From: Pyxicephalus adspersus
Taxonomy: Eukaryota; Chordata; Amphibia; Anura; Pyxicephalidae
NCBI RefSeq assembly: GCF_032062135.1
Contig: NC_092859.1
Coordinates: 69,388,239-69,452,238 of the forward strand
Direction of reading: 5' to 3'
DNA: 64,000 nt
Shown here: positions 10,936-21,062 of the stretch, in pieces
How the letters are laid out: every line of letters begins with the position of its first letter
Numbering within the stretch: the first letter of the stretch is position 1
Translations under genes and position numbers: made by a program
Notes under the pieces: generated by a model
What the model was told of the DNA's origin: nothing
Databases searched by the model: none
The model's input: only the letters and a program-made list of their open reading frames with translations

Positions 10936-13900
10936 TGTTTGTGGCACCAATCAGGTTTCATTTTGGAAATTAAACAATTGGTCCTTTTCAGTTTTCCTGA
11001 TTCCTTGGCTTTAAAATGACCTCGGCAATACAGGTCTGTATCTTCCACATCAATATATTTTCTGAATCTATGAGTGGAAGACAACCCGGAAACATAAGTT
11101 TTTTTTTTCCCAGTATCTGACTGTATCATGTCAGGGTGACAGAGAACAGACCCCTCTCTCTTCCCTCACTGTTTGCTTTTTCACCAATTATTGCCCCAGT
11201 GCTGCTCTTTTGTTGATACAGAAATCCAAAAAAGTGGTAATGTTCATTTGTCAGGGGTCTAAGCCATGGACTCCCACTGCATGAAAAATATATACACAAA
11301 GCAAAGTTCTCAGACAAGCCCCTCCATTTGTTTCTAGAATACAGTACTAAAAGTGACGCATTGTTGAAGATAAAACTGAGGATAAAGCTGCCTGTCTCCA
11401 TTGCATGTCTGTAAAAGCATTAATGACATTCCTAATCACAGTTAAGCTTATCTTTCAATTTATCCCACTACCTGAAAGCACAAGCTCATAGATAATCAGA
11501 TAAATAGTCTGGTTTCTCTGCTTGGCTCAGGTCACTTCAGGCTTCACTTGGTGATATTATTCACATAAATTACTCTGCAATTAGCTGGCTTAAAATATTA
11601 ACCCCCTCACCCCAGGGTCACAGCCTGCACAGCACTATCTTAATAATGATTACTATTATTATATTATTTGGCTATATAATTCCCATTCTAAAATTTGGAC
11701 TGGGGGTTTCTGCAGCTGGAATCTAATCCCTACAAGAATGCTATCTGCATGGAGTTTGTATGCATACCTTTTCTGGTAGGTGCATTGCCTTCTCATAATT
11801 AAAAAACTATATTAGGTTTATTAGCATTACAATTAAATGCCTGTAATCTGAATTTTAAATACAGAAAAATGCTAGGAAATTTGCAACAGTCAAGAAAAAT
11901 GCACCAGAGACAATTCAGCACAGGATCTCTTATAAAGAAGAGGCTGAACTTACCCTCCCAGAGGTTTGTTTGTTGAAACATCACCTCTTTCCAGTATATG
12001 GCTGATGCAGGTATTGAACTGTAAAGATAGGTTGAATACCTGTCACCCTCATCACACTTAATGGTTTTGCCCATCAACTTATGTATGTCCTGTACTGATT
12101 TATAAGCCAGCCAGACTGGAAGTATTCTACAAACCTAGAAGTGTGGAATACCTGCTGTGGCAAACTAGCACCAATGGGGTGGACACCCAAAAACTATTTT
12201 TTTTTACAAGCATGTAATTCTTTACAAGTAACCCTTTGCTTGCAGGATCGTCAATGTTATTTTAAAGGTGCACAGGTTCCAAATGACTCATAAGGGTTAC
12301 AGAAGCTCAACTTTTCTGAACCTATTTTTGTGCCAAAAAACGGATCCCTATTTTTTTTACATAAAATCTAATCAGACAAAAAATGCAATACGCAATTGGT
12401 ACAATAAGCAATAAACATAAATTGTAATCCCCAAAATAAATAATCTATTTGTACAAATTTTGTCAAAGAAGCTCATAAATAATTCTTGAAATAAGTAAAT
12501 ATGTAGCAAATAATTTTCATCTAAATCACCCCCCTCATCCCTACACACAAAAGAACAACTGGAGTCCCATCATTTCTAAGCTGTTTTATGGCCTACCCAA
12601 ATCTAATATATGCGTCATAGATGGAGTCTGGTAAATTGAGTCACCCTCTTTTTGGCACTCCGTCATTGAGATCTTCCTGCCCTGTTTCTACCCATTCTGG
12701 AGTTTAGGATATTCCTCCCACTATGGGTGTTCCTGCTTTTTCTGCTGCATCCCCTATTATTAAAGAATACATTTCAAAATTCAATCCAATTGAGTTGAGT
12801 TGTTTCAGATTTAAAAACTCAAGAGCAGAGATCCCACCAATTTATTTACTGAGAAATCTCAGAAACATGATTTAATTAACTGAAACCAAAACATCAGTTT
12901 TGGATGACATGACCTTTTCATTTTAAGCCCTTTCTTTTTTATTATTATTATTTTGGTCTTTTAAGTTCTTATTCATATTCAGCAGACAGCAGTTTTAACA
13001 TCTATCAAATCTCTGACTCCTGTGCCTAGAGCTGCTTTTGTTGCATTGTAACATTATTCTGGGTACTTACAGATACCACAGTACAGGTTACCTTGATGAA
13101 TGAACTGCTGCATTTTTTTGCTGGTGATTCTCTTTTTATTTTTGGTATTCTTATATTGCTCGCTATTGGGCTCCCTTTGCCTTCAGTCTTCATTTATGAA
13201 CATTGTACATTCATTGTCTTATAGTGTTGTAATGTTGCAATATATAATGGAAGCTTTATAACAATGTTTCGTTATATTTAATAAAGGAAGAAAGCATATT
13301 CACTTATCATATCCATATTATTGGAAGATACAAAAATCTTTGATAAGCAGACAAGCAGAATTAATGACACAGTCCATGTATAATGAATAATTTACATAGG
13401 GGTTGCAGCTCTTATACTGAGAAAAGTCATTTGGAGGTCTGAGAACCCCTTCCTGTGATAGAGGAAGGAATTCCCAGGCACACCTCCTAAAGATGTCTGC
13501 CTGCACTTACAGAAAACCTTATCCAAAATAAAAAATAACTGTGCTAAGACCCTTTGTTAAACCGACTATTGCATTTGAAAGTAAAGCTATGCACAGACAT
13601 GAAACAAAAGTTGTGAAAAGTTTTTTGAAATAAACAATTAATAATATATGAAGGTTCTCTATAATGAATGGTTTGCAATTGCAGTTTGATATGATCATTC
13701 ACAGATCATGCAGGACTTCTCTGCTGACAGCAGATGTGATTAGTAAGAGATTGGGTCACTTCCTATTCCCACACAATCACTTAAGTACCTGATTGTTCCC
13801 TAACTGTACACATGCTAGATAACAACAGATCAACAGACTAATAAATCTGCCAGTCACCTTATGAGGTATTTGCTGGATTCCAGCTGCAATGGAATATTAG

Positions 13901-14860
13901 GAAGTCAGACCCAGGTACAATGGGCAATGGCAGTTCTATCCATACTGTGAAGGTGTGCACAGTATTCTTGTTCATTACCACAGGATTTGCCCTGAAGTTG
14001 CATCCCTTGGCATAAATTGATTGCTGCTGCCATTTTCTACATTTCTTCTGAACCTAACAATGGATGGATATTAAAAATTTAATTGTACACTAACCCTCTG
14101 GTGTTATATTACATTAAGTCTACTACATATAGGCACATCCCAGCATAATTTTGTGTTTGGCTGACTAATCCGATCATTAATGGATCTATAGGAATTCCTA
14201 ACAAACTCCATACATGTATACAAGATTCATCTCTTTTGATCATGCTCTCTGGATAGTGTTCAGAATCCCCATCAGATGTACTTGGTCATTCATTTACACA
14301 GTACAACTTGTGTAATATTTACTAACACATCTAATTACAGCTGACCAAAACAAAAAAATGTCTCCGTTATAATCAGTTGGCTACCTAATTCCCCACAGAT
14401 TCACTTTAGATTTGATTGTTTTAATGTGAAATCAGATTGGATTTGAAAGTTTGTGTGTCAACCTTAAAAAAGTGGACATACAATAACACTACACTACACT
14501 GCATGTGTACTGTACACTATATATATTTTGTAGGCAGGGTACAGAAAAAAGAAATGCAAGCAGAATAAAGACACACAAAGTCCATTCTACTAACAAAACA
14601 CCACCCCTACTAATTATCTCTTCACTTTATTTTCAGTGTATTCAATAGTGTATAAGCTCCATGGAGAAAGAGGAATGCTCCACCTTGCTGAAATACTGCT
14701 GAGCTGATAACCCTTCCCTACATTTACACACATCATGTGATCAGAACCTCATACATATAAAAATAATACTCACTGTGATTATTCCACTGATCTCACCATC
14801 AATATCTATAAAAATATATATTTGTATACCCCTTTATGTAAAAGCAACAACATTAGTACC

Positions 14861-14890
14861 AGAGAGAGAGAGAGGGAGAGAGAGAGAGAT
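14861..14890. repeat. (GA)n microsatellite
   Basis: An alternating GA run with one extra G. Confidence 0.9.
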
Positions 14891-15094
14891 AATAAATAAT
14901 TGATAAATGTATAAGCAGTACAGGGTTTTATTGCTGTATGTTCTGTAATACCTTTCCAGCACTATAATATCCTTACACTTCAATCACACAAATCACATTA
15001 TTAATTTGCAATGTGCTGCCTGACCATTTCATTTCATGCTTTCCCTGTATGTTATCATATATACAGTATGGACATTTCAGAGAGAGGGATACAT

Positions 15095-15095
15095 A

Positions 15096-15139
<44 letters not shown>
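15095..15139. repeat. (TG)n(TA)n compound microsatellite
   Basis: TGTGTG followed by a long TA run. Further AT and GGATAA repeats lie at 15215-15360. Confidence 0.95.
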
Positions 15140-15142
<3 letters not shown>

Positions 15143-15844
15143 TATAGAATATAGAAGGACATTGTTGGATTGCAGACTGCATATATACCACCGTAGAACA
15201 TTGGCAGGATATGTGTAAGGATAAGGATAAGGATATGTGTATGTGTATAAGGATAAGATCCGTACAGAAGAGATTTACAGATCCAAGACATATCAGTATA
15301 CAGTAAATGCATAATATATATATTTATATATATATACACACTATACTATACTATACTATATAAAAACATAGAGAGATTTGAAGATATATACTGTATACCT
15401 ATATATGAGTGCCCCCTAAAGCCTGATGATGATTCACATACTCCCCCATTGCTTGGCATGATATATTTCTATTATACCTGCAGATGTCTCCTGTAGATTT
15501 GTAAGCTGGGTGACACCCAATAAATGCAGAAATTGGATACAATAAAGTAAGTCCTTGTGTGATGGATTTGTCAAGAAGCAGAATAGCGCCACATGAAGCA
15601 GATTAGCGCTGATGTGTACTGGGCAGGTAGGTTTTCCATGGACTGATCACCCCAATTAATAAGACCTGTCACTAGCTCCCCTGCTAGGAAATGCCGATAT
15701 GTCCCTTCTAATAGGGCCAATAACCTGAGGGATTTTTCCTATATTAGTATGGAAGATAAATTCAACATTCTGCATGTAAAGTAAACTCCTATTAAACTAA
15801 TACTAACATTATGGCTATAGGTGCCATAATGGATGCCTTTTCCC

Positions 15845-16180
15845 ATTAAATAGCTATATTTCAGGCGTCTGTCCGCGCTAATCTATTCAAGTGTCAGCCT
15901 CAGCTATGACAGGCAACCTGATTCACTAACAAATACTACAGGGCATTATCATCCATTTTCGGCAAGAATTTTAATTGAATCGGATGTTACCACTTTACAG
16001 GCCGGTCTGAGATAAAGCTGTGTGTCTGTCCAGGGAGGCTGAGCCGGGGGGCTCTGGAGCAAAAGTGGGGCGCAGCTCAGACGCGCCGTGTGTACAGCTG
16101 GACATTACCGGATCGGGAATTATAACACATATACCTGTAGAGCTGTGCCGGAACTCTGTCTGATACCTCTCCATGTAAGT
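15845..16180 (+). promoter_or_regulatory. Candidate upstream enhancer or alternative first exon of NKX2-5
   Basis: A high-complexity, more GC-rich island 2.1-2.4 kb before the start codon, between AT-rich flanks. Sites seen: NKX-type TCAAGTG at 15887-15893; GATA sites TTATCA at 15946-15951 and AGATAA at 16010-16015; MEIS/TGIF-like TGACAG near 15907; and GTCTG repeats just after the second GATA site. It ends with the perfect splice-donor string GTAAGT at about 16174. A matching pyrimidine-rich acceptor ending CAG lies at 18159-18161. Function is inferred. Confidence 0.4.
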
Positions 16181-17899
16181 ATCAGTAAAATAAATATTTA
16201 CCCAAATCTATTCATTGCATTTATTATTTTTTCATACATAATTTCATTTTAGTTTTTTATTAACGTGTGTGTATTTTTTAAATATATTTTTTAATGTGAT
16301 GCGTGTAAACTACTAATATATTCATAAACCAATGTATATATAAAACATTTACAAATCATTTCTATTACCCAAAAGGACCTCCTTTTAAATGTTTTCTTCC
16401 AAAACAAAATAAAACAATTATTTTACATTTATCTTGAATAAAAAAGTGTGTGAATATTGGGTGAAAACTTTAAATCTGCTCTAAGCGCATCAAGTCCATA
16501 TTGTACCAATGCGCCCGGCCAATGTGATATGATAACAGGAGTATTTGGGTGTTCTCTATTAATGATCGGTGCCTCTCATCATATGAATAATAGATGTACG
16601 ATTTATGATCATTCTTTGTTCTGGGTGCGAATATCCACATCAAGGAGAGATGTCATTACAATCTACACCCCAGAAATGTCCGCCCATTGTATGAATGATC
16701 ATTAGTAAAATCATGATTTACTATATTAATACAGAAAAATACAGAATATTATAATTATTATTATTATTTACAACTTAAATTAATTGATTTAAATTGACAA
16801 GTAATCAATAACCAAATTATTGTGACTACTGCTTATATAGATAACACTATAACTGTAATTAGTAGGTATAAGAATATTAACGAATACAAATGTTACTGTT
16901 AATGAGGATAATAATAATAATACATTTATAAGGGAAATAATGTGCACTGATGTCTTTATTATTTAACAAATTCGAAAAAAATCGTATTGTTCACAAAACA
17001 ATTGTAAACGAAACATAACACCAGGACTTCAACTTACTACTAAAGTACTTTATACCTAATGAACTGAAAATAATTAAATTACTGACAATATAAAAAGCAT
17101 TATAAATAACAAAGATGAAACTAACGATGATGATAACAATAATAATACGCATAGATTAATTTATTAATATTGAACAAATTATTAATAATAATATTGGAGC
17201 CCCAATAGTTGTAAAAGTATTGAATGAATCTTTTTCTGAAAGACTATCACATCTATTTCTAATACTTTGCCTAGGCACTGGTTTCCTTAATAGTATAATT
17301 TCTATTGATAATGATTGTAAAATAAATGTAATGCATTAGTATTAGTAGTATAGATATTATTAATAAAATAAACAATAATAAAATAGTAATAATAAAACAC
17401 ACGGATTACTTTATTTATAATGTATAAATATAATATTGAATCCCCGGTAGCTGTAAAAAGTACTATTGCTGTTGATGATGTTTAAATAAATATTTCCAAC
17501 AATGGTGAAAAAATAATTATACTGCACATGAATCAGTTTATTAAAAGGGAAAAATGAATAATAATGATATTGTAACCCCCGTAGTTGTACAAATATTACT
17601 GATGTTGGTAATAATATAAAATAACTGTGATATAATTATATAATCAGTAGTAATACTAGTAATAATAATAAAATAAACAATAAGAAACAATAATAAAATA
17701 GTAAGAATAGCAATATTACATTGGTCATTCGTCATATTTACAACCATTGTCAGTCCATTGGATGTCTTCTAATGTTTTATTATTATTGATGATGTAAAAT
17801 AATAATAAATCTAGGACTGATATAAATGATCGGCAGTGATCTCTGTGTAGAATGATCAATGTTCTGTACGGGCCATGCTGATTGTACGATATATTGACT
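16181..17899. other. AT-rich gene-free stretch upstream of NKX2-5
   Basis: Dominated by A/T with many TAATAA/ATTATT runs and no coding signal. From about 17.14 to 17.71 kb it contains a decayed tandem repeat (separate entry). A moderately complex patch at about 16445-16700 includes TGATAA near 16530 and could be regulatory, but nothing is recognisable. Confidence 0.7.
17140..17712. repeat. Decayed tandem repeat, about three units
   Basis: A core of ATATTG, a CCCC run, TAG(T/C)TGTA and AAA appears near 17192, 17431 and 17568, each preceded by a TTTATTA-type string. Two units also share a downstream AATAAAATAAACAATAA block (about 17361 and 17665). Spacing is unequal, so the array has suffered indels. 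Confidence 0.5.
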
Positions 17900-18282
17900 T
17901 CTTACTATGAGTGACATGTTGGCTCACTCTGTGACGTCATAGGTGGCACCTATTGCCCGGCACTGTTTATGTGTCCCATGTGATGGTCGTCGTATATGAT
18001 GGTGGCGGTGCTGGGTCCAGGCCCCGGTTCCCCAGTGATGGGGCAGCGATCGTCTGTGGCTATGCCTATATTAGGTGAGCTGTATGTGCGGCTATGACGT
18101 CAGCGGGGCTCCTGTGACCAATGAAAGAAGGTGGCCCCTCCTCTGTGTGTCTTATGGTCAGGCAGAGCGGAGTGCAGACAGTAGGTGAGGAGTGCAGGCT
18201 GCCATGGTGTTTCTGCCATAGGGAGTGTGCCCGATTTGGTGTCACGTCTGGGGAGCCTTCATGACTCTTCTCTCCTGCCATC
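17900..18282 (+). promoter_or_regulatory. Putative NKX2-5 proximal promoter and 5' UTR
   Basis: Base composition rises sharply from AT-rich DNA into this more GC-rich block just before the start codon. Visible sites: perfect CRE/ATF palindromes TGACGTCA at 17932-17939 and 18095-18102; a T-box/E-box-like pair AGGTG and CACCT at 17941-17951; a forkhead-like TGTTTAT at 17964-17970; and a TATA/CArG-like CCTATATTAGG at 18065-18075. The real transcription start is unknown. A TATA reading would put it near 18095-18105. Assignment as promoter rests on position and motifs only. Confidence 0.6.
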
Positions 18283-18293
18283 ATGTTTCCTAG
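18121..18293 (+). promoter_or_regulatory. Three upstream open reading frames before NKX2-5
   Basis: uORF a: ATG at 18121, 47 codons, in the same frame as the main ORF but stopped by TGA at 18262-18264. uORF b: ATG at 18204 in very strong context (gctgccATGG), five codons, stop at 18219-18221. uORF c: ATG at 18261 in weak context, ten codons, stop at 18291-18293, so it overlaps the main start in another frame. Whether all are in the mRNA depends on the transcription start. Confidence 0.55.
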
Positions 18294-18577
18294 TCCGGTG
18301 ACTTCTACTCCATTCTCTGTCAAAGACATCCTGAACCTGGAGCAGCACCACACCGGCCTGACAGCCATGGACATCTCCCCCAGGCTGGATACCTCTTCCT
18401 GTATGCTGGCCAACTTCAAGCAGGAGTCGTACCCAGGCACTCCCTGCCTATCGGAGCTCAGTGAGGACCTGTCCCAGAGGGACACCTCCAAGGGATCTTC
18501 ACCTTTCCCAGGATCATTCTATGTCAAAAACTACATGGAGATGGAGTCATCCAAGGAGCACAAACAGGACAAAAAAG
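18283..18577 (+). CDS. NKX2-5: NKX2-5 coding exon 1 (residues 1-98 plus first base of codon 99)
   Basis: The start ATG at 18283 begins MFPSP, the family N-terminus, and has A at -3 (ccatcATGt). Reading stays open to the donor AAAAAAG|GTAACC at 18577/18578, which leaves phase 1. The exon encodes the TN repressor motif and a Ser/Pro/Glu-rich linker ending in KEHKQDKK. Reading through the donor would add a short unrelated tail and stop at 18646-18648, so intron retention would give a 121-residue product with no homeodomain. Confidence 0.96.
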
Positions 18578-19321
18578 GTAACCACCTGATTTACCATAAT
18601 CATAGGGATCGAGTGGGATCAGGCCCAAAGATCGCACAAATAAAGTGATTTACTCCTGTATTGTTCGATATCAGATTCATTGTTGGCAATACGATTCACC
18701 CGCCCGGTCTGCAGGAGATCATACATTTAGGCTTGTATTATTGTAATTGTGCTCGCTGGAGAAGTTTATATTAGAAATCAGGTGAAGCCTAGTACAGCCA
18801 AAATAAATATTTACACCAGGGATGGACTCATCTCCTAATTTATGTTCTGAAATGTAACACTGGCTAGGGGCCTGTTTATATTATATTTGTTATAGTAATT
18901 TTTATTATGTTTTAATATAATTTGATATATAGTTATAAATATTCTTTATATATATATATACATCTACAAACACTCTACATCTATGTAAAGCCCATTTTTA
19001 TAATATATCATATATTACTAAGATATGCATATAAAGTTTTTTGCATACAAATATGTTTATATACATTTAATTAGTCTATTTTTATTCAATTCTATAGTAA
19101 ATACTAACAAAATACAGAACTAAAACGGGTAAATGCATGTGTAATGAAATACATAGATCATCTGAGAACCATATATAAAGAGACACCACACAGATGGGTT
19201 TATTTTATTTGAGGCGACTATTTAACCTAGCTCAAATTGTAATACAGAAGTAGTAACAGTAAAATACTAAATCGATGTAAATATGTAAATGCTTTATGCA
19301 TCCTTCTAGCAACATATATAG

Positions 19322-19362
<41 letters not shown>

Positions 19363-20357
19363 TATATATGTTTTAGTAACAGTTTTGGAAATGTTTTGGA
19401 AATGTTGTTACTAAAGCTACATCTATAGCTTTAGTAACAACATTTCCAAAACTGTCACAATAGATTGTTTGAGAAAATAATGTGTGATTTTCTGTGTTTA
19501 TTTTTAGAGAGATTGTTAGAGAAGAAAATAAAACAAATTAAGTTATAGTTATATATATACTTATTTGATTTAAAAAATACTGTTATAGAAATGTAAATTA
19601 TGAAAATATATAATGATTGCTGACAATCTTATTAGTTGAGTGCTTGCATTTGCCTTTTGTGGATCATTGTGGTTAATTGATTCTGTAAATGAACTGAGTT
19701 AATGGTTTTGGCACCATTTGCTATTTTCAACGTACTTTTTTTTTTTTTGCAGAACTCTGCTCCTTGCAGAAAACATTGGAAAGTGAAAAGAGAGACATGG
19801 AGGACCCAGACAGACCAAGGCAGAGAAAGAGAAGGAAGCCCAGAGTTCTGTTCTCCCAGGCCCAGGTCTATGAACTGGAAAGAAGGTTCAAGCAGCAGAA
19901 GTACCTGTCAGCTCCAGAGAGAGACCATTTAGCTAATGTGTTAAAGCTCACATCCACCCAGGTGAAAATCTGGTTCCAGAACAGAAGATACAAATGTAAA
20001 AGACAAAGACAAGATCAGACTCTTGAAATGGTAGGACTACCACCACCAAGAAGGATAGCTGTCCCGGTTCTGGTGCGAGATGGCAAGCCTTGCTTAGGAG
20101 AGTCATCTCCATACAACTCACCATACAATGTCAGCATTAACCCGTACAGTTATAACACTTATCCCCCCTATTCCAACTATAGTAACCCGGCTTGTAATGG
20201 CAGCTACAATTGCAGCTACACATCAATGCCAAGTATGCAGCCCACTACGGCCAGCAATAACTTTATGAATTTCAGTGTTGGGGACCTAAACACAGTGCAG
20301 ACACCCATCCAACAGGCAAACAGTGTCTCTGCACTTCATGGCATTCGAGCCTGGTAG
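18283..20357 (+). CDS. NKX2-5: NKX2-5 cardiac homeobox transcription factor, two exons (join 18283..18577, 19753..20357)
   Basis: NK-2 class homeodomain activator/repressor of the nucleus; in vertebrates it acts with GATA4, TBX5 and SRF to specify heart precursors. Joining the exons gives 299 residues. Seen: TN/EH1-like repressor motif [10 protein letters not shown] at residues 11-20; homeodomain at about 125-184 with WFQNRR (Asn175 = homeodomain position 51) and the NK2-class Tyr at position 54 (Tyr178); NK2-specific domain around [15 protein letters not shown] (198-212); a Tyr/Asn/Pro-rich C-terminal region; and the terminal GIRAW box. VYELERR and LANVLKLTS inside the homeodomain, and [12 protein letters not shown] after it, fit NKX2-5 better than NKX2-3. 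The single intron falls just before the ELC codons, after a Lys-Lys pair and ahead of the homeodomain, as in other vertebrate NKX2-5 genes. The frame is open throughout with no missing key residue. No other gene lies nearby in the window. Confidence 0.97.
19311..19372. repeat. Palindromic (TA)n in NKX2-5 intron
   Basis: Fourteen-base arms AACATATATAGATG (19311-19324) and CATCTATATATGTT (19359-19372) flank an alternating TA tract, so the whole 62 bp is nearly self-complementary. Confidence 0.85.
19393..19452. repeat. Perfect 26-bp inverted repeat in NKX2-5 intron
   Basis: The left arm 19393-19418 (begins GTTTTGGAAATG) and right arm 19427-19452 are exact reverse complements over 26 bases, with an 8-base loop ACATCTAT. 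A partial extra copy of the arm (AACAGTTTTGGAAATG) lies just upstream at 19376-19391. It may be a fold-back MITE remnant. Confidence 0.9.
19753..20357 (+). CDS. NKX2-5: NKX2-5 coding exon 2 (homeodomain, NK2-SD, C-terminus)
   Basis: The acceptor is a long T tract followed by GCAG, with AG at 19751-19752. The first two bases AA complete codon 99 as GAA (Glu), giving E-L-C-S-L-Q-K, which matches the family wording at this junction. The exon carries the complete homeodomain, the NK2-specific domain and the final GIRAW, followed by TAG at 20355-20357. There is no in-frame ATG at the exon start, so this part is translated only after splicing to exon 1. Confidence 0.96.
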
Positions 20358-20631
20358 AACTTAATAAAAGGATTCAACTAAGCACTAAAATGGTGGCATG
20401 GACTTCAGAGACTTGGAAGAAGCAGAAACCTAATGGAAGAAAATGGCAGATCCTTTCCTGCTGATGCGAATTTAGGATAATGTGATTTATTAAAGGACTA
20501 TGTGGTATGCAGGACAGGACCAGCCAACGGACGATTCACACATCAAGGAGAGTTTTTTTTCTATGTTGTGTAGAGATCACTTCTAGTATCACCAAGCAGT
20601 TGCAGATAATCCAGGTGTGCCCTTTAGTTAA

Positions 20632-20954
20632 AGAGAATCTGTCATGTATATGTTACGATGCCGGTGTTTTAAAAAAGACTGAAATGATGCAGAAATCAGT
20701 ATTTAATTGTCCAGTTTTTATGTTTCTGTTGCTTAAACACCGGTAGTGAAGGGTACCTTTTACCAAAATTTGCATTGTACGATGTATCAGCAGCATGTGG
20801 AGGGGGACCTCCTGAAATGGCTCTGCGCCTAGATGCTGCTGAAATTATTTAAACTCGATTTAGGTGGAATTTTAGCTGTGTAAAATTAACCCAGATACTA
20901 AAAACCTCTGCAAAACATCTGTATAAATGTTCTTCTTTAGGTGACAGATTCCCT
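20632..20954. mobile_element. piggyBac-like MITE inside the NKX2-5 3' UTR
   Basis: The ends are AGAGAATCTGTCA and, on the other strand, AGGGAATCTGTCA, in inverted orientation. Both are flanked directly by TTAA (20628-20631 and 20955-20958), the target duplication of piggyBac elements. It is 323 bp with no transposase. A smaller internal inverted repeat (CCGGTGTTT at 20661, AAACACCGG at 20735) lies inside. The TIR differs at one of 13 positions, so the copy is moderately old. Confidence 0.75.
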
Positions 20955-21052
20955 TTAAACAGATATAATCAGAAGGTTCCACCATTTTCTCTCTCTTTCT
21001 TGCCAAGTTGTTCAAGTTTTGACTACTACTGGGCAGATGTTTTAAGTGTACA

Positions 21053-21062
21053 AATAAATAAA
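21053..21062 (+). terminator. Candidate polyadenylation signal of NKX2-5 (two overlapping AATAAA)
   Basis: Two overlapping AATAAA hexamers with a T-rich element shortly downstream, about 0.7 kb after the stop codon. Alternatives are at 20363 and 21146. Confidence 0.5.

Larger units (their letters stand above)
10936..15844. other. Intergenic, no gene recognised
   Basis: AT-rich DNA with microsatellites at 14.86 and 15.1-15.36 kb. Short frames at 11126-11401 and 11799-12077 show no domain. CCTATATTAG near 15736, and AGATAA about ten bases after it, echo the promoter's TATA/CArG-like word and may be regulatory. Confidence 0.6.
18578..19752 (+). other. NKX2-5 intron 1
   Basis: A 1175-bp GT-AG intron that is much more AT-rich than its exons. 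It contains (TA)n at about 18945-18960 and two adjacent inverted repeats near 19.31-19.45 kb, listed separately. The acceptor tract just before 19753 is an uninterrupted run of T, which should make it a strong acceptor. Confidence 0.93.

Noticed and set aside
17541..17747. Ile/Thr-rich 68-codon frame
   Set aside because: Product of ATT/ATA-rich DNA within the decayed tandem repeat.
18066..18491. 141-codon minus-strand frame over the NKX2-5 promoter and exon 1
   Set aside because: Antisense shadow of the GC-richer exon; no family motif and no independent signal.
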